Positions 40,325-50,011 of a DNA stretch of 64,000 bases are shown in pieces. A program made the translations under genes and the position numbers. Each line of letters begins with the position of its first letter. The first letter of the stretch is position 1. The notes below the pieces were generated by a model. It was not told the DNA's origin, did no database searches, and was given only the letters and a program-made list of their open reading frames with translations. The DNA comes from Rosettibacter firmus (GTDB lineage: Bacteria > Bacteroidota > Ignavibacteria > Ignavibacteriales > Melioribacteraceae): the NCBI RefSeq assembly GCF_036860695.1, contig NZ_JAYKGJ010000001.1:1054001-1118000 (forward strand), given 5' to 3'.

Positions 40325-41368
40325 TTAGAAAGTTATACCGAGTGAAAATTTTTGGACATTAGTTAATCTTCCAAAACTACCGTAGGAATAATCAACCTTT
40401 ATAGCAACATTACCAAGAAATAATTGTTTTAATCCAAATCCAAAAGTTAGTGATTCTTCAGAATCTTTTAGGAAAAGTGATTTATAACCACATCTTAAAG
40501 AAAACATATCATTGAAAATGTATTCAATACCAGCATTTACACTTTCATAATTATCACTTGGATGCATTGCATCAATAGCAAGATTAAGCTTATGCATTTG
40601 AGAATCAATTGGTTTATATGCTATACCAACTCTGAAGTTTAAAGGTAATTCCCATCCTTCAGTTTGAAGATAAGCAGGAATTTGTCCATTATTGCCAGTA
40701 CTATATGGATCAAGATCAACAAGTACAAGCGCAGTATTTCCATCTAACTTCATTTTAGTACCAAAATTTGAAATTGACATTGCTAAAATTGCTCCATCGA
40801 ATGGAGTAACATATTGAACGCCCATATCAATTGCGATTGCAGTTGCTGTCATCTTCCAAATTTTTTGCATTACAAATTTTGGATTAAAACCAATTGCAAA
40901 GTTATCTGTAAGATTAATTGCATAAGCAAGACTAAACATCGCATCAGAAACACTAAAAGTTTCTCCTGTTCCTTCAGGTTCTTCAATCGTAGTTACTTTC
41001 ATTTCATCCATAGCTGAAGTAATAAAGCTTACTCCAACTGTACCAAAATTTCCAAGGTTATAAGAAGCTGCGAAGAAATTGTAATTGATATCTGCAATCC
41101 ATCTTGTATGATCGAATAGAATACCAACACCGGGTAATTTAGCAAGTCCAGCAGGATTCCAGTAAATTGCACTTTGATCATCGGCCAGAGCAACAAATGC
41201 ACTTCCCATTCCAGATGCTCTAGCTCCCTGACTTATTGAAAGAAATGGTGCAGCACTTGTTCCTCTTTTAGAAACATTTGATACAAATCTCTGCCCATTT
41301 ATTATTATAAAATCTGCAAAGAAAAGTAGAATTATTAAACACGAAATTAATTTTATATTCTTTTTCAT
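40325..41368 (-). CDS. PorV/PorQ-family outer-membrane barrel (module A)
   Basis: A 347-residue protein with signal peptide and the PorV/PorQ (UPF0164) signature: TSAAPFLSISQGARASGMGSA, ALADDQSAIYWNPAGLA, and FDHTRWIADINYN, followed by alternating strands to the terminal LGITF. It is a predicted FadL-like barrel. PorV carries T9SS cargo to the sortase in Bacteroidota. This copy is encoded 13 bases after a large surface protein with a T9SS-like tail and may serve it specifically. It is a paralogue of the 56571-57614 gene. Confidence 0.88.
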   Translation of the reverse strand: MKKNIKLISCLIILLFFADFIIINGQRFVSNVSKRGTSAAPFLSISQGARASGMGSAFVALADDQSAIYWNPAGLAKLPGVGILFDHTRWIADINYNFFAASYNLGNFGTVGVSFITSAMDEMKVTTIEEPEGTGETFSVSDAMFSLAYAINLTDNFAIGFNPKFVMQKIWKMTATAIAIDMGVQYVTPFDGAILAMSISNFGTKMKLDGNTALVLVDLDPYSTGNNGQIPAYLQTEGWELPLNFRVGIAYKPIDSQMHKLNLAIDAMHPSDNYESVNAGIEYIFNDMFSLRCGYKSLFLKDSEESLTFGFGLKQLFLGNVAIKVDYSYGSFGRLTNVQKFSLGITF

Positions 41369-41381
41369 ATCTTTTCTCCAC

Positions 41382-44300
41382 CTATTTAATTACCGCAAAT
41401 TTGCCAATATACTCACCAATTCCAGGTGCATCCACATGATAAATATATAATCCATAAGCTATCTCCATACCATCCTCGGAAATCAAATTCCAGGAAAGTG
41501 AACCATCTTCTGGACCTGAATTTTTATAAAGGGTTTTTACAAGTGCACCACTTACGGTATAAATTCTAATAGTGCATTCTGCAGGTAAATGAATGAAATC
41601 TATTCTTCGTTCTCCTCTTCCTGTTTGATTAAGATTTCTTCTTTCCCATATGTTAGCACTTATGTAAGGATTTGGTACAACTTGAATTTTACTTAGCTGA
41701 GAATTTGCAAGTGATTTATCAACAGTGGCTGCTTTTGTTTTAAATGAAAAATAATCACCAGTTTTAAATGGCTTTGAAATTGAAATTACAAATTTATCGC
41801 CTGCACTTGGCTCAATTACATCAACGCCTGCAGGAGCAGAATATGTAATTCTCCATGTTAACTTATAAGCAGCTCCAACATATTCAATGATTACAATATC
41901 ATCCCCTAAATCAAATTTTTTATTGCTATTGTTATCAAATACTTCGGCTTTTACAACATCACCTCTTGTTAAATTATGAACCTTAAAAGGAACACTTATT
42001 TTTGTAAACGGAGTAATTTCTGTTGGAGCATTTAGCCATTCTATCATATAATCGGCTGGCCAGGCAATATTTCTTGCAGGAGAACTTTTATCGGGAGTTA
42101 CAAGCATAACGACATTACTTTTACCAACTAACCAACCAGATTTTTCAGGTTGATATTGTATATTATTATCATTTATAACAGATACTGTTAATCCATCAAA
42201 TGGTGGACTATATTTTCCCTGACCAATATTTGAAGAATCAACATTTGCAATTAATGTATCAACTCTGTCTCCTGAAATTTTAAGAATAGAATAAGCAGTT
42301 GTTTTATAGTTATATTCATCTCCAGAGGATTTGAAAACAACTTTATACTCAGTACCTTCGGTAATAATATTTGGATTAAGAATTTCAACAGAAATTTTTC
42401 CAGTACCCACTCCCGAAGAAGGTTTACTTAAGTCCCCTTCAATTTGAGGTGGAACATAACCAGCAGCAGGAGCATTCGGTACAACTACTGCACAGTTAAT
42501 ATCTATAAATTGCAGAGCACCTACTAAATTTTCTGTAATAATTTTAGTTGTCTCAGAAGGAATCAATCCTTTAGTCCCAAAGTTTGGATCTCCTTTATCG
42601 TAAGCTACAACTGCATAATAATATTTTTGTCCATTCACTACATTAGTATCAACATATGAATGTTGTAATCCTGTATCATCACCTCTCCAGAAATGAGCAC
42701 CATTAATTCCAACAGGGTCTGGACCTTTAATTCCATCTTTCAAGTCGAATTGAGCAATTGGTTTCCAGTATTTTGGTTCACCTTTAGAATCAGTAATTAC
42801 TTTAATATCATTAAATTCTGGTTCCTGACTTCTATAAATCAAGTAACCTTCAAAATCTTTTTTGTAACCTTTACGCGGATCACCATCTTCATATCCAAGA
42901 AATGGATCACGAGATTCTTCTGCTTTTCTATCCCAGTAAAGAAATACTTTTCTATCGCCTGCCACTGCAGTAAGTGTAGGTTTATAAGGTGGTTTAGAGA
43001 AATTATAATTAGCATTATAAATTTGTTGAACAGTTTCTTTATTAAAGATCATATCTTCTTTATCGCTTCCAAAAACAAGAGCCATAGAAAATCTTTCGCG
43101 TCGATTTAATTTTAGAGGGAAAGGTCCCGAGCCAAAAACTATGCTTATGTTAGAATTTTGAAGTAAAGTATCAAAATTACCATAACTCATTTTACGCCAC
43201 ATAACTTCATCGTTTTTAGGCCAGCCATCTGTTGGTCCTTTACCAGCTAATCTATAAATTGAAAGACTTGTTAAACCAATCTGGTCAGATTCATCTTTAT
43301 CTGTTTTATCGAAATTTGGTTCGCCATCTGTGGGTACACCATCACCTTCGCCAGTATCCGGTCCTTTATATTGAGGATCCCAGGGACCAACACCATCCTG
43401 TCCTAAATCATCGTTTAAAGGTTCACCAACATCCCACACACCATTTGAATTAAGATCAATAAAAGAAACCCAATCGCCATCGTTATCAATTCCATCATCT
43501 CTTCTTTCATCAATTAATCCATCTTCATCATCATCGAAATTATTCCAAGGATTACCTGGACTTTCAAGATATGCATAACCTACATAACCAACTTTCCAGT
43601 TATCTGGTGGTGCTTTACCATCATTATCAAATCCATAAGCGATATCAAGTTTTGTATCATACGATGCACAGTCATCACCATTATCATCAACACCGCCAAC
43701 ACCTGTATCGCAATAAAATCCAAAGTATGTAGTATCATAATCGTAATCAGAGAGATTAACAATATCGAAGTGCCAGAAGATAATATCTTCTGCAAGAACA
43801 TGAGACCATTGAAAACCACGTACTTCAACTCTTAAACCCAAGCCACCGCGATTATGGTCTGAAGCAATTGGGAAATAATTATATGGTTGTCTTGTAAATT
43901 CTTTATCTTTAGAATCGTCCATTACATAGAAAGTCTCAAAATCTGCATTTTGAACACCGCGACCGAAGTAGCCATACCAGTAACCATCCCAGTTAGCATC
44001 TATATTTGGAAGAGCACGAGGCCATTTTTCTGGCCAGGAATATGGTTTAGTGCTAATTGCTGGTTCTTCAGAATTAGGAGCTGCATAACCTGGTACAGGT
44101 TCCATAACCCACAATTCGTTTGTAACAGGATCAAAATCTACTTCTTCGCGATAAGATGTTTGACATGGATGAATTAACTGACCATTTCCTGGAGCAATTA
44201 CAGCAGAACTAATTAAAGGAGTAACACCATCAATATAATTATGACCCGTACCTTTAGGCCATTCACCAGAAGGTCTATCTGGCCAGCTACCTACCTGACC

Positions 44301-44471
44301 ATCATTTCTAAAAATTGTTCTAATTAAATTTCCATCCATTATCCCTTTCTTTCTGTATGTTTTATCCCCGTATGGTTCATTTCTATATTTAAGAATCTGG
44401 GGATCAATTTGCGGAAAAATTATTCCCGCATTAAATAGAAAGAAAACTATTATCAATATATTTCGCTTCAT
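41382..44471 (-). CDS. Large calcium-loop surface protein with T9SS-like tail (module A)
   Basis: A 1029-residue exported protein without recognisable catalytic domain. Signal peptide to about 24; a conserved N-domain (GRGVQNADFETFYV, RGFQWSHVLAEDIIFW); acidic loops at about 300-400 (DDDEDGLIDE, DLNSNGVWDVGE) resembling thrombospondin-3/dockerin calcium sites. A fibronectin-III-like region at about 480-640 (YWDRKAEESRD, GQKYYYAVVAYDKGD) and a C-terminal FlgD-like/T9SS-like domain (VVPNPYISAN ... IGKFAVIK) complete it. GGAG six bases before the ATG at 44471 fixes the start. It lies between a TonB receptor and a PorV-like gene, exactly as its paralogue at 57626. Confidence 0.78.
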   Translation of the reverse strand: MKRNILIIVFFLFNAGIIFPQIDPQILKYRNEPYGDKTYRKKGIMDGNLIRTIFRNDGQVGSWPDRPSGEWPKGTGHNYIDGVTPLISSAVIAPGNGQLIHPCQTSYREEVDFDPVTNELWVMEPVPGYAAPNSEEPAISTKPYSWPEKWPRALPNIDANWDGYWYGYFGRGVQNADFETFYVMDDSKDKEFTRQPYNYFPIASDHNRGGLGLRVEVRGFQWSHVLAEDIIFWHFDIVNLSDYDYDTTYFGFYCDTGVGGVDDNGDDCASYDTKLDIAYGFDNDGKAPPDNWKVGYVGYAYLESPGNPWNNFDDDEDGLIDERRDDGIDNDGDWVSFIDLNSNGVWDVGEPLNDDLGQDGVGPWDPQYKGPDTGEGDGVPTDGEPNFDKTDKDESDQIGLTSLSIYRLAGKGPTDGWPKNDEVMWRKMSYGNFDTLLQNSNISIVFGSGPFPLKLNRRERFSMALVFGSDKEDMIFNKETVQQIYNANYNFSKPPYKPTLTAVAGDRKVFLYWDRKAEESRDPFLGYEDGDPRKGYKKDFEGYLIYRSQEPEFNDIKVITDSKGEPKYWKPIAQFDLKDGIKGPDPVGINGAHFWRGDDTGLQHSYVDTNVVNGQKYYYAVVAYDKGDPNFGTKGLIPSETTKIITENLVGALQFIDINCAVVVPNAPAAGYVPPQIEGDLSKPSSGVGTGKISVEILNPNIITEGTEYKVVFKSSGDEYNYKTTAYSILKISGDRVDTLIANVDSSNIGQGKYSPPFDGLTVSVINDNNIQYQPEKSGWLVGKSNVVMLVTPDKSSPARNIAWPADYMIEWLNAPTEITPFTKISVPFKVHNLTRGDVVKAEVFDNNSNKKFDLGDDIVIIEYVGAAYKLTWRITYSAPAGVDVIEPSAGDKFVISISKPFKTGDYFSFKTKAATVDKSLANSQLSKIQVVPNPYISANIWERRNLNQTGRGERRIDFIHLPAECTIRIYTVSGALVKTLYKNSGPEDGSLSWNLISEDGMEIAYGLYIYHVDAPGIGEYIGKFAVIK

Positions 44472-44517
44472 TCTCTTCTCCATTTTCTAAAAATCTATTT
44501 TTCATTAATTGATCATT

Positions 44518-47250
44518 CTAAAAATTTACATTTACACCAAGACTAATTCTTCTTGGTGCAGAAAAATTGCCAGGATTTTTTAAGTATTCATCTATTGTAT
44601 TCAAACCTATAATTGGTCCAGCAAATTTTACATTCAAATCTTTATCTGCTCTACCTGTACTTGGATAGACATTTACTTCGTTCTTAATATCAAAGAGATT
44701 ATAAACAAGTAAGAAAAAGTTGAAATCATAACCAAAAATTTTGAAATGCTTATTAGCTTTTAAATCAACATTAATGTATGAAGGACGACGACCATTATTT
44801 TCAAATCGAAGTCCTCTTGTATATCTTGGCTCTTCGGTATAAGGCATTCCAGAACCATAATTAAAAATTATACCTGCAACCCAATCAGCTGGATCTCCAA
44901 TGTTCAAGACAACATTAAGAGTATGTGTTTGATCCCAATTTAAAGGCACTACCTTTTTATTTGATTCGACAGGAGGATCAGATTGATTATTGTTATATTC
45001 TGCCATCGGGTCAGATGCATTACCAGCAGCAATTTGATATGTATAATCAATTCTTGCACTAAAGAAATCTACAAATCTTTTATCGAGTGATAATATCACT
45101 CCTTTTACATTACCATAATCTCTATTAATATATCTTCCAAAGATAAATCCTTCATAAGTCTCAAGGATTTCCATTCCAAGTAAGTTGCGGATATCGCTGT
45201 AATAAACAGACAAATCTATAGAAACATTTGGAAAGATAACTTGTTGCAAACCGAGTTCATATTTAACCGTTTTTTGTGCTTTCAATTCTGGATTTCCAAT
45301 ATACGATGAAAGTGATGTAGTCTGATCTATTATGTAATTTGGATTTGTATATAAATTCGAAAATGTTGGTATCTGGAAAAAGTGACCATAAGAGAAATGA
45401 ATTGCACCCTGATCGGAAATCGGAAACGAAACACCAAGACGAGGACTTATTTGATATTCAGAATTAGCTTTTCTTTTCTGATTAGCACCTGGAAAGTTTG
45501 GATTGTTAAGTGGATTTCTAATGTCTACTGGTAAATCGGCATTAGAATTAAAATAATCAAAACGAATTCCAGCATTAATTATCATTATATCATATTCCAT
45601 CTTATCTTGAATATAAGCAGAGATTTCATAAGGTTTTCTCTTGTATGACTGATTATATTTAGTTCCAGGATCACTATAACCAAGAGTAAAAATTGGATTG
45701 CCAAGAGAATCAAGTTGACCTTCTGTTAAATTTCTTATTGTCTTCCAGTGATCATACAAAGTATGTAATCTTCCTTCGATACCTAATTTTACTTTGTGTT
45801 CTTTAGTTATCTGAGATTCTAAAGTCCATTGTGCTATATAAGTTAATGTATAACGATTATATCTATCTGTTTGATTTCCACCCTGACTGAATGTATAATT
45901 CGAATAAGGACTTCCTTGATTTGGTTCTACATAACGAGGGTCATATTCATCAGCATATAAATGACCCCAGTATTTAAATAAATTAGAAGAAAGTTTTAAT
46001 GTGGAATATGTACTCTGTGAAGGATAAAAACTAATCTGGAAATTATTTGTTGTATTAACTCTATAATGATTATTTATTGCATCTGGTGTCCATCTATAAT
46101 AATGATTGTAATATTTATTCCAGTTATATTCCCATGCAAAATTATAACTTAACTTTACATATTTTGATGTATAAGTTAACTTACCATTGAAAGATCTTCT
46201 TTGAGTTGGATTCATTGGTACATAAGAACCATCGCCTGTATGTTGATCAATCCAGATTGTATTATCCATAGGATCGGGAAAGATTGGTCGGTTATCTGTA
46301 ACATTGTACACTTTTTTCCCATAGATATAGCCCTCGTCACCATAATATCTTCCTGATAAGAAAAATGTAAGATTATTTAAAACTTTTGTTGGACCACTTA
46401 AGCTGAATTGAACATCACGAGGACCTTTAGGATTAATTTTATTCAAATTATAAAATATATCTGTGTGATTGGTAAGATAACTTCCCATATATGCAGAAGC
46501 ATTTCCTTCAAATTTTTGACCACCATCTTTAGTAACAATATTAACAATGCCACTCATAGCCTGACCATATTCAGCATTGAAAGTGCCACTAATAACTTCC
46601 ATCTGTCGTATTGCATTATTTTCTATAAGAATTCCAAGGCCACCATTGTAAACATCGGTTACAGAGATACCATCAACAAGATAAGCAACCTCGCCACTAC
46701 GTCCACCTCTAAAATGCCCATCAACAACGCCAGCTTGAAGATTTACAATCTGATGTAAATTTTCAACCGGCATCAATTTTATATCTTCTGCAGAAACAAT
46801 AGCTGATGAAGCAGTCAAATCTTTTATGACAAGAGGTTGAGTAGCTGTAATAACAACTTCTCCTACACTAACTGCTGAGGAAGTTAATTTAACATCGAGG
46901 TTTGTAGTTAAATCTATTTTAATAACAACTTTTTCTATTGTAACTTTATTATATCCCACCATGCTCACAGTAACAGTATAAACTCCAGGAGGAATATTAT
47001 TTATATAGTAATATCCATCAGCATCGGCAGCAGCACCAAAGTTGGTTCCATTTAATATTATATTAGCACCCATTAAAGGTTCTTTTGTATCTGCATCAAT
47101 AACTCTACCTGCTAATTTTCCAGTGGTGCCAGCCTGTAAAATGTTTGATGTGAAAAACAGAAATAACAAAATTGTACTGAATTTTAAGATGTAATTAATA
47201 AAGTAAGATACAATCATTTTTTTTCTGAGCATTATATTTATCTTACACAT
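44518..47250 (-). CDS. SusC-like TonB-dependent receptor (module A)
   Basis: A 910-residue outer-membrane receptor: long N-terminus and signal segment to about 40 (LQAGTTGKLAGR), carboxypeptidase-regulatory-like domain at about 44-130, and plug with FRGGRSGEVAYLVDG and VISGTFNAEYGQAMSGIVNI. The barrel ends in GVNVNF. It is probably an importer of glucan oligosaccharides, judged from neighbours. No SusD gene follows; the large calcium-loop protein takes that position 46 bases downstream. A GAGGAT precedes the ATG at 47250. About 70 bases and a hairpin separate it from the CBM protein upstream. Confidence 0.9.
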   Translation of the reverse strand: MCKINIMLRKKMIVSYFINYILKFSTILLFLFFTSNILQAGTTGKLAGRVIDADTKEPLMGANIILNGTNFGAAADADGYYYINNIPPGVYTVTVSMVGYNKVTIEKVVIKIDLTTNLDVKLTSSAVSVGEVVITATQPLVIKDLTASSAIVSAEDIKLMPVENLHQIVNLQAGVVDGHFRGGRSGEVAYLVDGISVTDVYNGGLGILIENNAIRQMEVISGTFNAEYGQAMSGIVNIVTKDGGQKFEGNASAYMGSYLTNHTDIFYNLNKINPKGPRDVQFSLSGPTKVLNNLTFFLSGRYYGDEGYIYGKKVYNVTDNRPIFPDPMDNTIWIDQHTGDGSYVPMNPTQRRSFNGKLTYTSKYVKLSYNFAWEYNWNKYYNHYYRWTPDAINNHYRVNTTNNFQISFYPSQSTYSTLKLSSNLFKYWGHLYADEYDPRYVEPNQGSPYSNYTFSQGGNQTDRYNRYTLTYIAQWTLESQITKEHKVKLGIEGRLHTLYDHWKTIRNLTEGQLDSLGNPIFTLGYSDPGTKYNQSYKRKPYEISAYIQDKMEYDIMIINAGIRFDYFNSNADLPVDIRNPLNNPNFPGANQKRKANSEYQISPRLGVSFPISDQGAIHFSYGHFFQIPTFSNLYTNPNYIIDQTTSLSSYIGNPELKAQKTVKYELGLQQVIFPNVSIDLSVYYSDIRNLLGMEILETYEGFIFGRYINRDYGNVKGVILSLDKRFVDFFSARIDYTYQIAAGNASDPMAEYNNNQSDPPVESNKKVVPLNWDQTHTLNVVLNIGDPADWVAGIIFNYGSGMPYTEEPRYTRGLRFENNGRRPSYINVDLKANKHFKIFGYDFNFFLLVYNLFDIKNEVNVYPSTGRADKDLNVKFAGPIIGLNTIDEYLKNPGNFSAPRRISLGVNVNF

Positions 47251-47286
47251 AGTCTAATCCTCAAAAGTTTATAATAAATAAAATAC

Positions 47287-47312
47287 GGGCATAGCATATT
47301 TCAGCTATGCCC
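47287..47312 (-). terminator. Hairpin between the CBM protein and the SusC-like receptor
   Basis: Perfect 9-bp stem GGGCATAGC/GCTATGCCC with an 8-base loop, just after the stop at 47323. On the minus strand the downstream sequence is GTATTTTATTT, a weak T-run, so it may terminate partially or set relative expression of the two genes. Confidence 0.6.
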
Positions 47313-47322
47313 AGATAATAAA

Positions 47323-49968
47323 TTATTTAATAAGTATCATTTTCTTAATGCTTACAAATGAACCGCTTTCCAGTTTATAGAAATATACTCCTGTTGAAAG
47401 TTTTGAAGCATCAAAAGTAACTGTATAAACTCCAGGTTGTTGATAAGCATTTACAAGTTCTTCAATCTGTCGACCAAGTAAATCATAAATCTTTAATGTA
47501 ACATTACCTTCTTTTTCAATTGAATATTGAATTTGAGTCGTTGGGTTAAATGGATTTGGATAATTTTGTAATAATGAATAAGTAAGAGGAATATCTTTGC
47601 TTTCAACACTTGTAATTGGAGTCATTCTGTTACCAATAAATGTGTAAGTCCATCTTGAAACATCTGACCATGATTGATCCTGATTATCTGGTGAATAACA
47701 AAGAATTCCCTCACGATTTCCAGTAGCATCATTATCATTAATAGAAAAATCGATTGGAATTCTGTATCCTTCTTTTACATAAATCTTATCTTTTTTAGCA
47801 TCAGGGTTCTGTCTTTTATTCATTAAATCATCAAGAGGAATTCTTGCTTCGATGATATAACCAGCCGGGAATTTTTCCTGCCAGTAGTAGTTTGGTCCAG
47901 GAACAACGAGTGAATCTGTATCACTTCCACCACCTTCAAGTCTAATATGATTCTTATGAAATCTTAAATGATAATCTGGTGCAGAACCTCTCTGGTAAGA
48001 TGTGTGTTTCAAACCTTCCATATTGTATAAACCAATAAATAAATCTGGATTATCATTTAAATAGGATTCCGGACGAGAAGTTGGATTAACAATATCATCA
48101 TTAATATCAAATGCCACATATAGATTTTGTTGATCAATCGCAATCCAGGATTTTACTGAAAGATCATCATCATTATCTACAAAAGTATTTGGCGCAACAA
48201 AAGCTGTCCCCTGTTTAAGTTCAAAAGGAACAATATCCTGCCATTCATCTAAATTTCCATCTGGATTAAAGCTTACTGTTTTAACTGCAACAACAGGAAC
48301 TCCTTTTGCCAAATTGGTTACAGGATTATCAAGCATTGCCGGAAGTGAAGTGTTACCAGCTTTGTCTGTGCATGTAATTGCATAATAATAAGTAACATTT
48401 TGATCTGTTAGAGGAGCTCTCAAAACATGTTCAACTACACCAACACCTTCTGGAACATTTGCTTTTACAGAACTTACTTTAGGTGAGTTTAAATCTGTTA
48501 TAGGTTCCATGCTGAAGTAAATTGTATATTTTTCACTATTTTCCCCGGGTACATCATTCCAGGTAATTAAGTTTGTATAAGAACCTGGCACAACAGCTAA
48601 ACCTTGAGGAACTTCTGGTGGAGTTTTATCTGTTTCTTGATGACCTGATGGAATTAAGAAATCAAATAAAATTACTCCTTCAGCAATTACATCAGTTCCA
48701 ACCGGACCATTTGCATCAATAGAAAATTCAATTTTGAATCCACTTACAGCACTTGTATTAAACATTCTATCATCATTTCCCTGCCCATCGGGATTTTTAA
48801 AAGCACCAACCTGAAGTGCCCAATCATTTACATCTGCTTGAACTAAAGGAATGCGAACAGTTTTCCAATCGAATGCTTCATCAATATTAATATTAAATAG
48901 TGTAAACCAGCTTTCTTGTGTTGAACCGCTATTATCATAAAGAATTAATCTTGCCTGAAGTCTACCAGTTAATTTATTTGGTTCTAAATTTTTAATTGCA
49001 ATATATAAATCTGTATTAGCGGCTAAATTAACGGGTGCATCAAACTTATGTTCAAGGTTAACATACCCACCCCAGCTTTGAGAAGCAACAGCTTTATAAT
49101 GAACTTTAAGAGCAGATTCACCTTCGAATTTATCTGTAGTTTCATCGGATAATTCTAATTTTGTAATTGGAGCAGCAGCACCATCCCAATCCATTTTATC
49201 AATATTCCAGTAGCCTGTAGTTGCAGTATTATCGAAAGTAGATAAAGGAGTATATCTTGCACCAACAAGTGTAATTTGATCCCAGAGTATAACACCTTCA
49301 GCAAGTCCACCACCTGTTAATGGAGTTGTACATTCAATACTATAGCCAACAATTTTATCCAAATCCAGTTCACCATTATTTGCAACACCGCTCCAGCCAG
49401 GGAGTGTAAATCCACGATCATCTGGATTTGCAGTACCATTGTTTACAAGTGGTATTAATAATTCTTTCCAACCTGGTGTTGCATCGTAAGGAACAGCAGA
49501 TTCAAAATACCAATCTTCATGATCGCTTGGACTATCCCAATAATTTGCACCTCCACCCGCTTCGTGCAGTTTAAATCTCATATGTACATAACCTGGTTGA
49601 GAAGAAGGTACAAGATTATTATACCAGATACTTATATGAGTAGCCATACTCATATCTATATATTGTTTATATTCAGGACTTGCAGGATCAGTAGAATTTA
49701 GATGCATTACCTGAACAAATCCACCCCATGATTCTGTATAGTTTACATGCCATTCAATCTTTAATGCTCCAGTCCCAAATTTTTGCTGGGATGTTTCGTC
49801 AGAAAGTGTTACATAGCCTGTGCCTGTACCCAGTCCATGTAAATCCCCGGGTTCTGGATAATTCCAGAATTTTTTGGCAACAGTACTATCCAGTGTGTTT
49901 ACTACCCATTGTGCATTTGCAAACGAAGCAAACACAAACAGGATTAATGGTAGCATAAATTTCTTCAT
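47323..49968 (-). CDS. Non-catalytic multi-CBM surface protein with T9SS tail
   Basis: An 881-residue exported protein. After the signal peptide (NA-Q20) come two similar beta-sandwich modules (about 25-240 and 240-440) that look carbohydrate-binding: both have a WGGYVNLEH/WGGFVQVMH-type strand and an AEGVILWDQI/AEGVILFDFL end. Next are a fibronectin-III domain (about 450-560) and a CBM9/DOMON-like domain (GNLDEWQDIVPFEL ... IIEARIPLDDL, about 565-780). A T9SS type A sorting domain (LLQNYPNPFNPTT ... KKMILIK) ends it. No glycosidase residues are seen. It probably tethers polysaccharide at the cell surface for the adjacent importer, a role like SusE/F. Confidence 0.8.
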   Translation of the reverse strand: MKKFMLPLILFVFASFANAQWVVNTLDSTVAKKFWNYPEPGDLHGLGTGTGYVTLSDETSQQKFGTGALKIEWHVNYTESWGGFVQVMHLNSTDPASPEYKQYIDMSMATHISIWYNNLVPSSQPGYVHMRFKLHEAGGGANYWDSPSDHEDWYFESAVPYDATPGWKELLIPLVNNGTANPDDRGFTLPGWSGVANNGELDLDKIVGYSIECTTPLTGGGLAEGVILWDQITLVGARYTPLSTFDNTATTGYWNIDKMDWDGAAAPITKLELSDETTDKFEGESALKVHYKAVASQSWGGYVNLEHKFDAPVNLAANTDLYIAIKNLEPNKLTGRLQARLILYDNSGSTQESWFTLFNINIDEAFDWKTVRIPLVQADVNDWALQVGAFKNPDGQGNDDRMFNTSAVSGFKIEFSIDANGPVGTDVIAEGVILFDFLIPSGHQETDKTPPEVPQGLAVVPGSYTNLITWNDVPGENSEKYTIYFSMEPITDLNSPKVSSVKANVPEGVGVVEHVLRAPLTDQNVTYYYAITCTDKAGNTSLPAMLDNPVTNLAKGVPVVAVKTVSFNPDGNLDEWQDIVPFELKQGTAFVAPNTFVDNDDDLSVKSWIAIDQQNLYVAFDINDDIVNPTSRPESYLNDNPDLFIGLYNMEGLKHTSYQRGSAPDYHLRFHKNHIRLEGGGSDTDSLVVPGPNYYWQEKFPAGYIIEARIPLDDLMNKRQNPDAKKDKIYVKEGYRIPIDFSINDNDATGNREGILCYSPDNQDQSWSDVSRWTYTFIGNRMTPITSVESKDIPLTYSLLQNYPNPFNPTTQIQYSIEKEGNVTLKIYDLLGRQIEELVNAYQQPGVYTVTFDASKLSTGVYFYKLESGSFVSIKKMILIK

Positions 49969-50011
49969 AAAATACTCCTTATTTAGTTTGAAATTAATAT
50001 TTGGTTAACAA

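Noticed and set aside
42693-43453. Plus-strand ORFs opposite the large surface protein, and similar ones elsewhere
   Set aside because: They are Phe/Ile/His-rich shadows of the minus-strand coding frames, lack ribosome binding sites and resemble no family.
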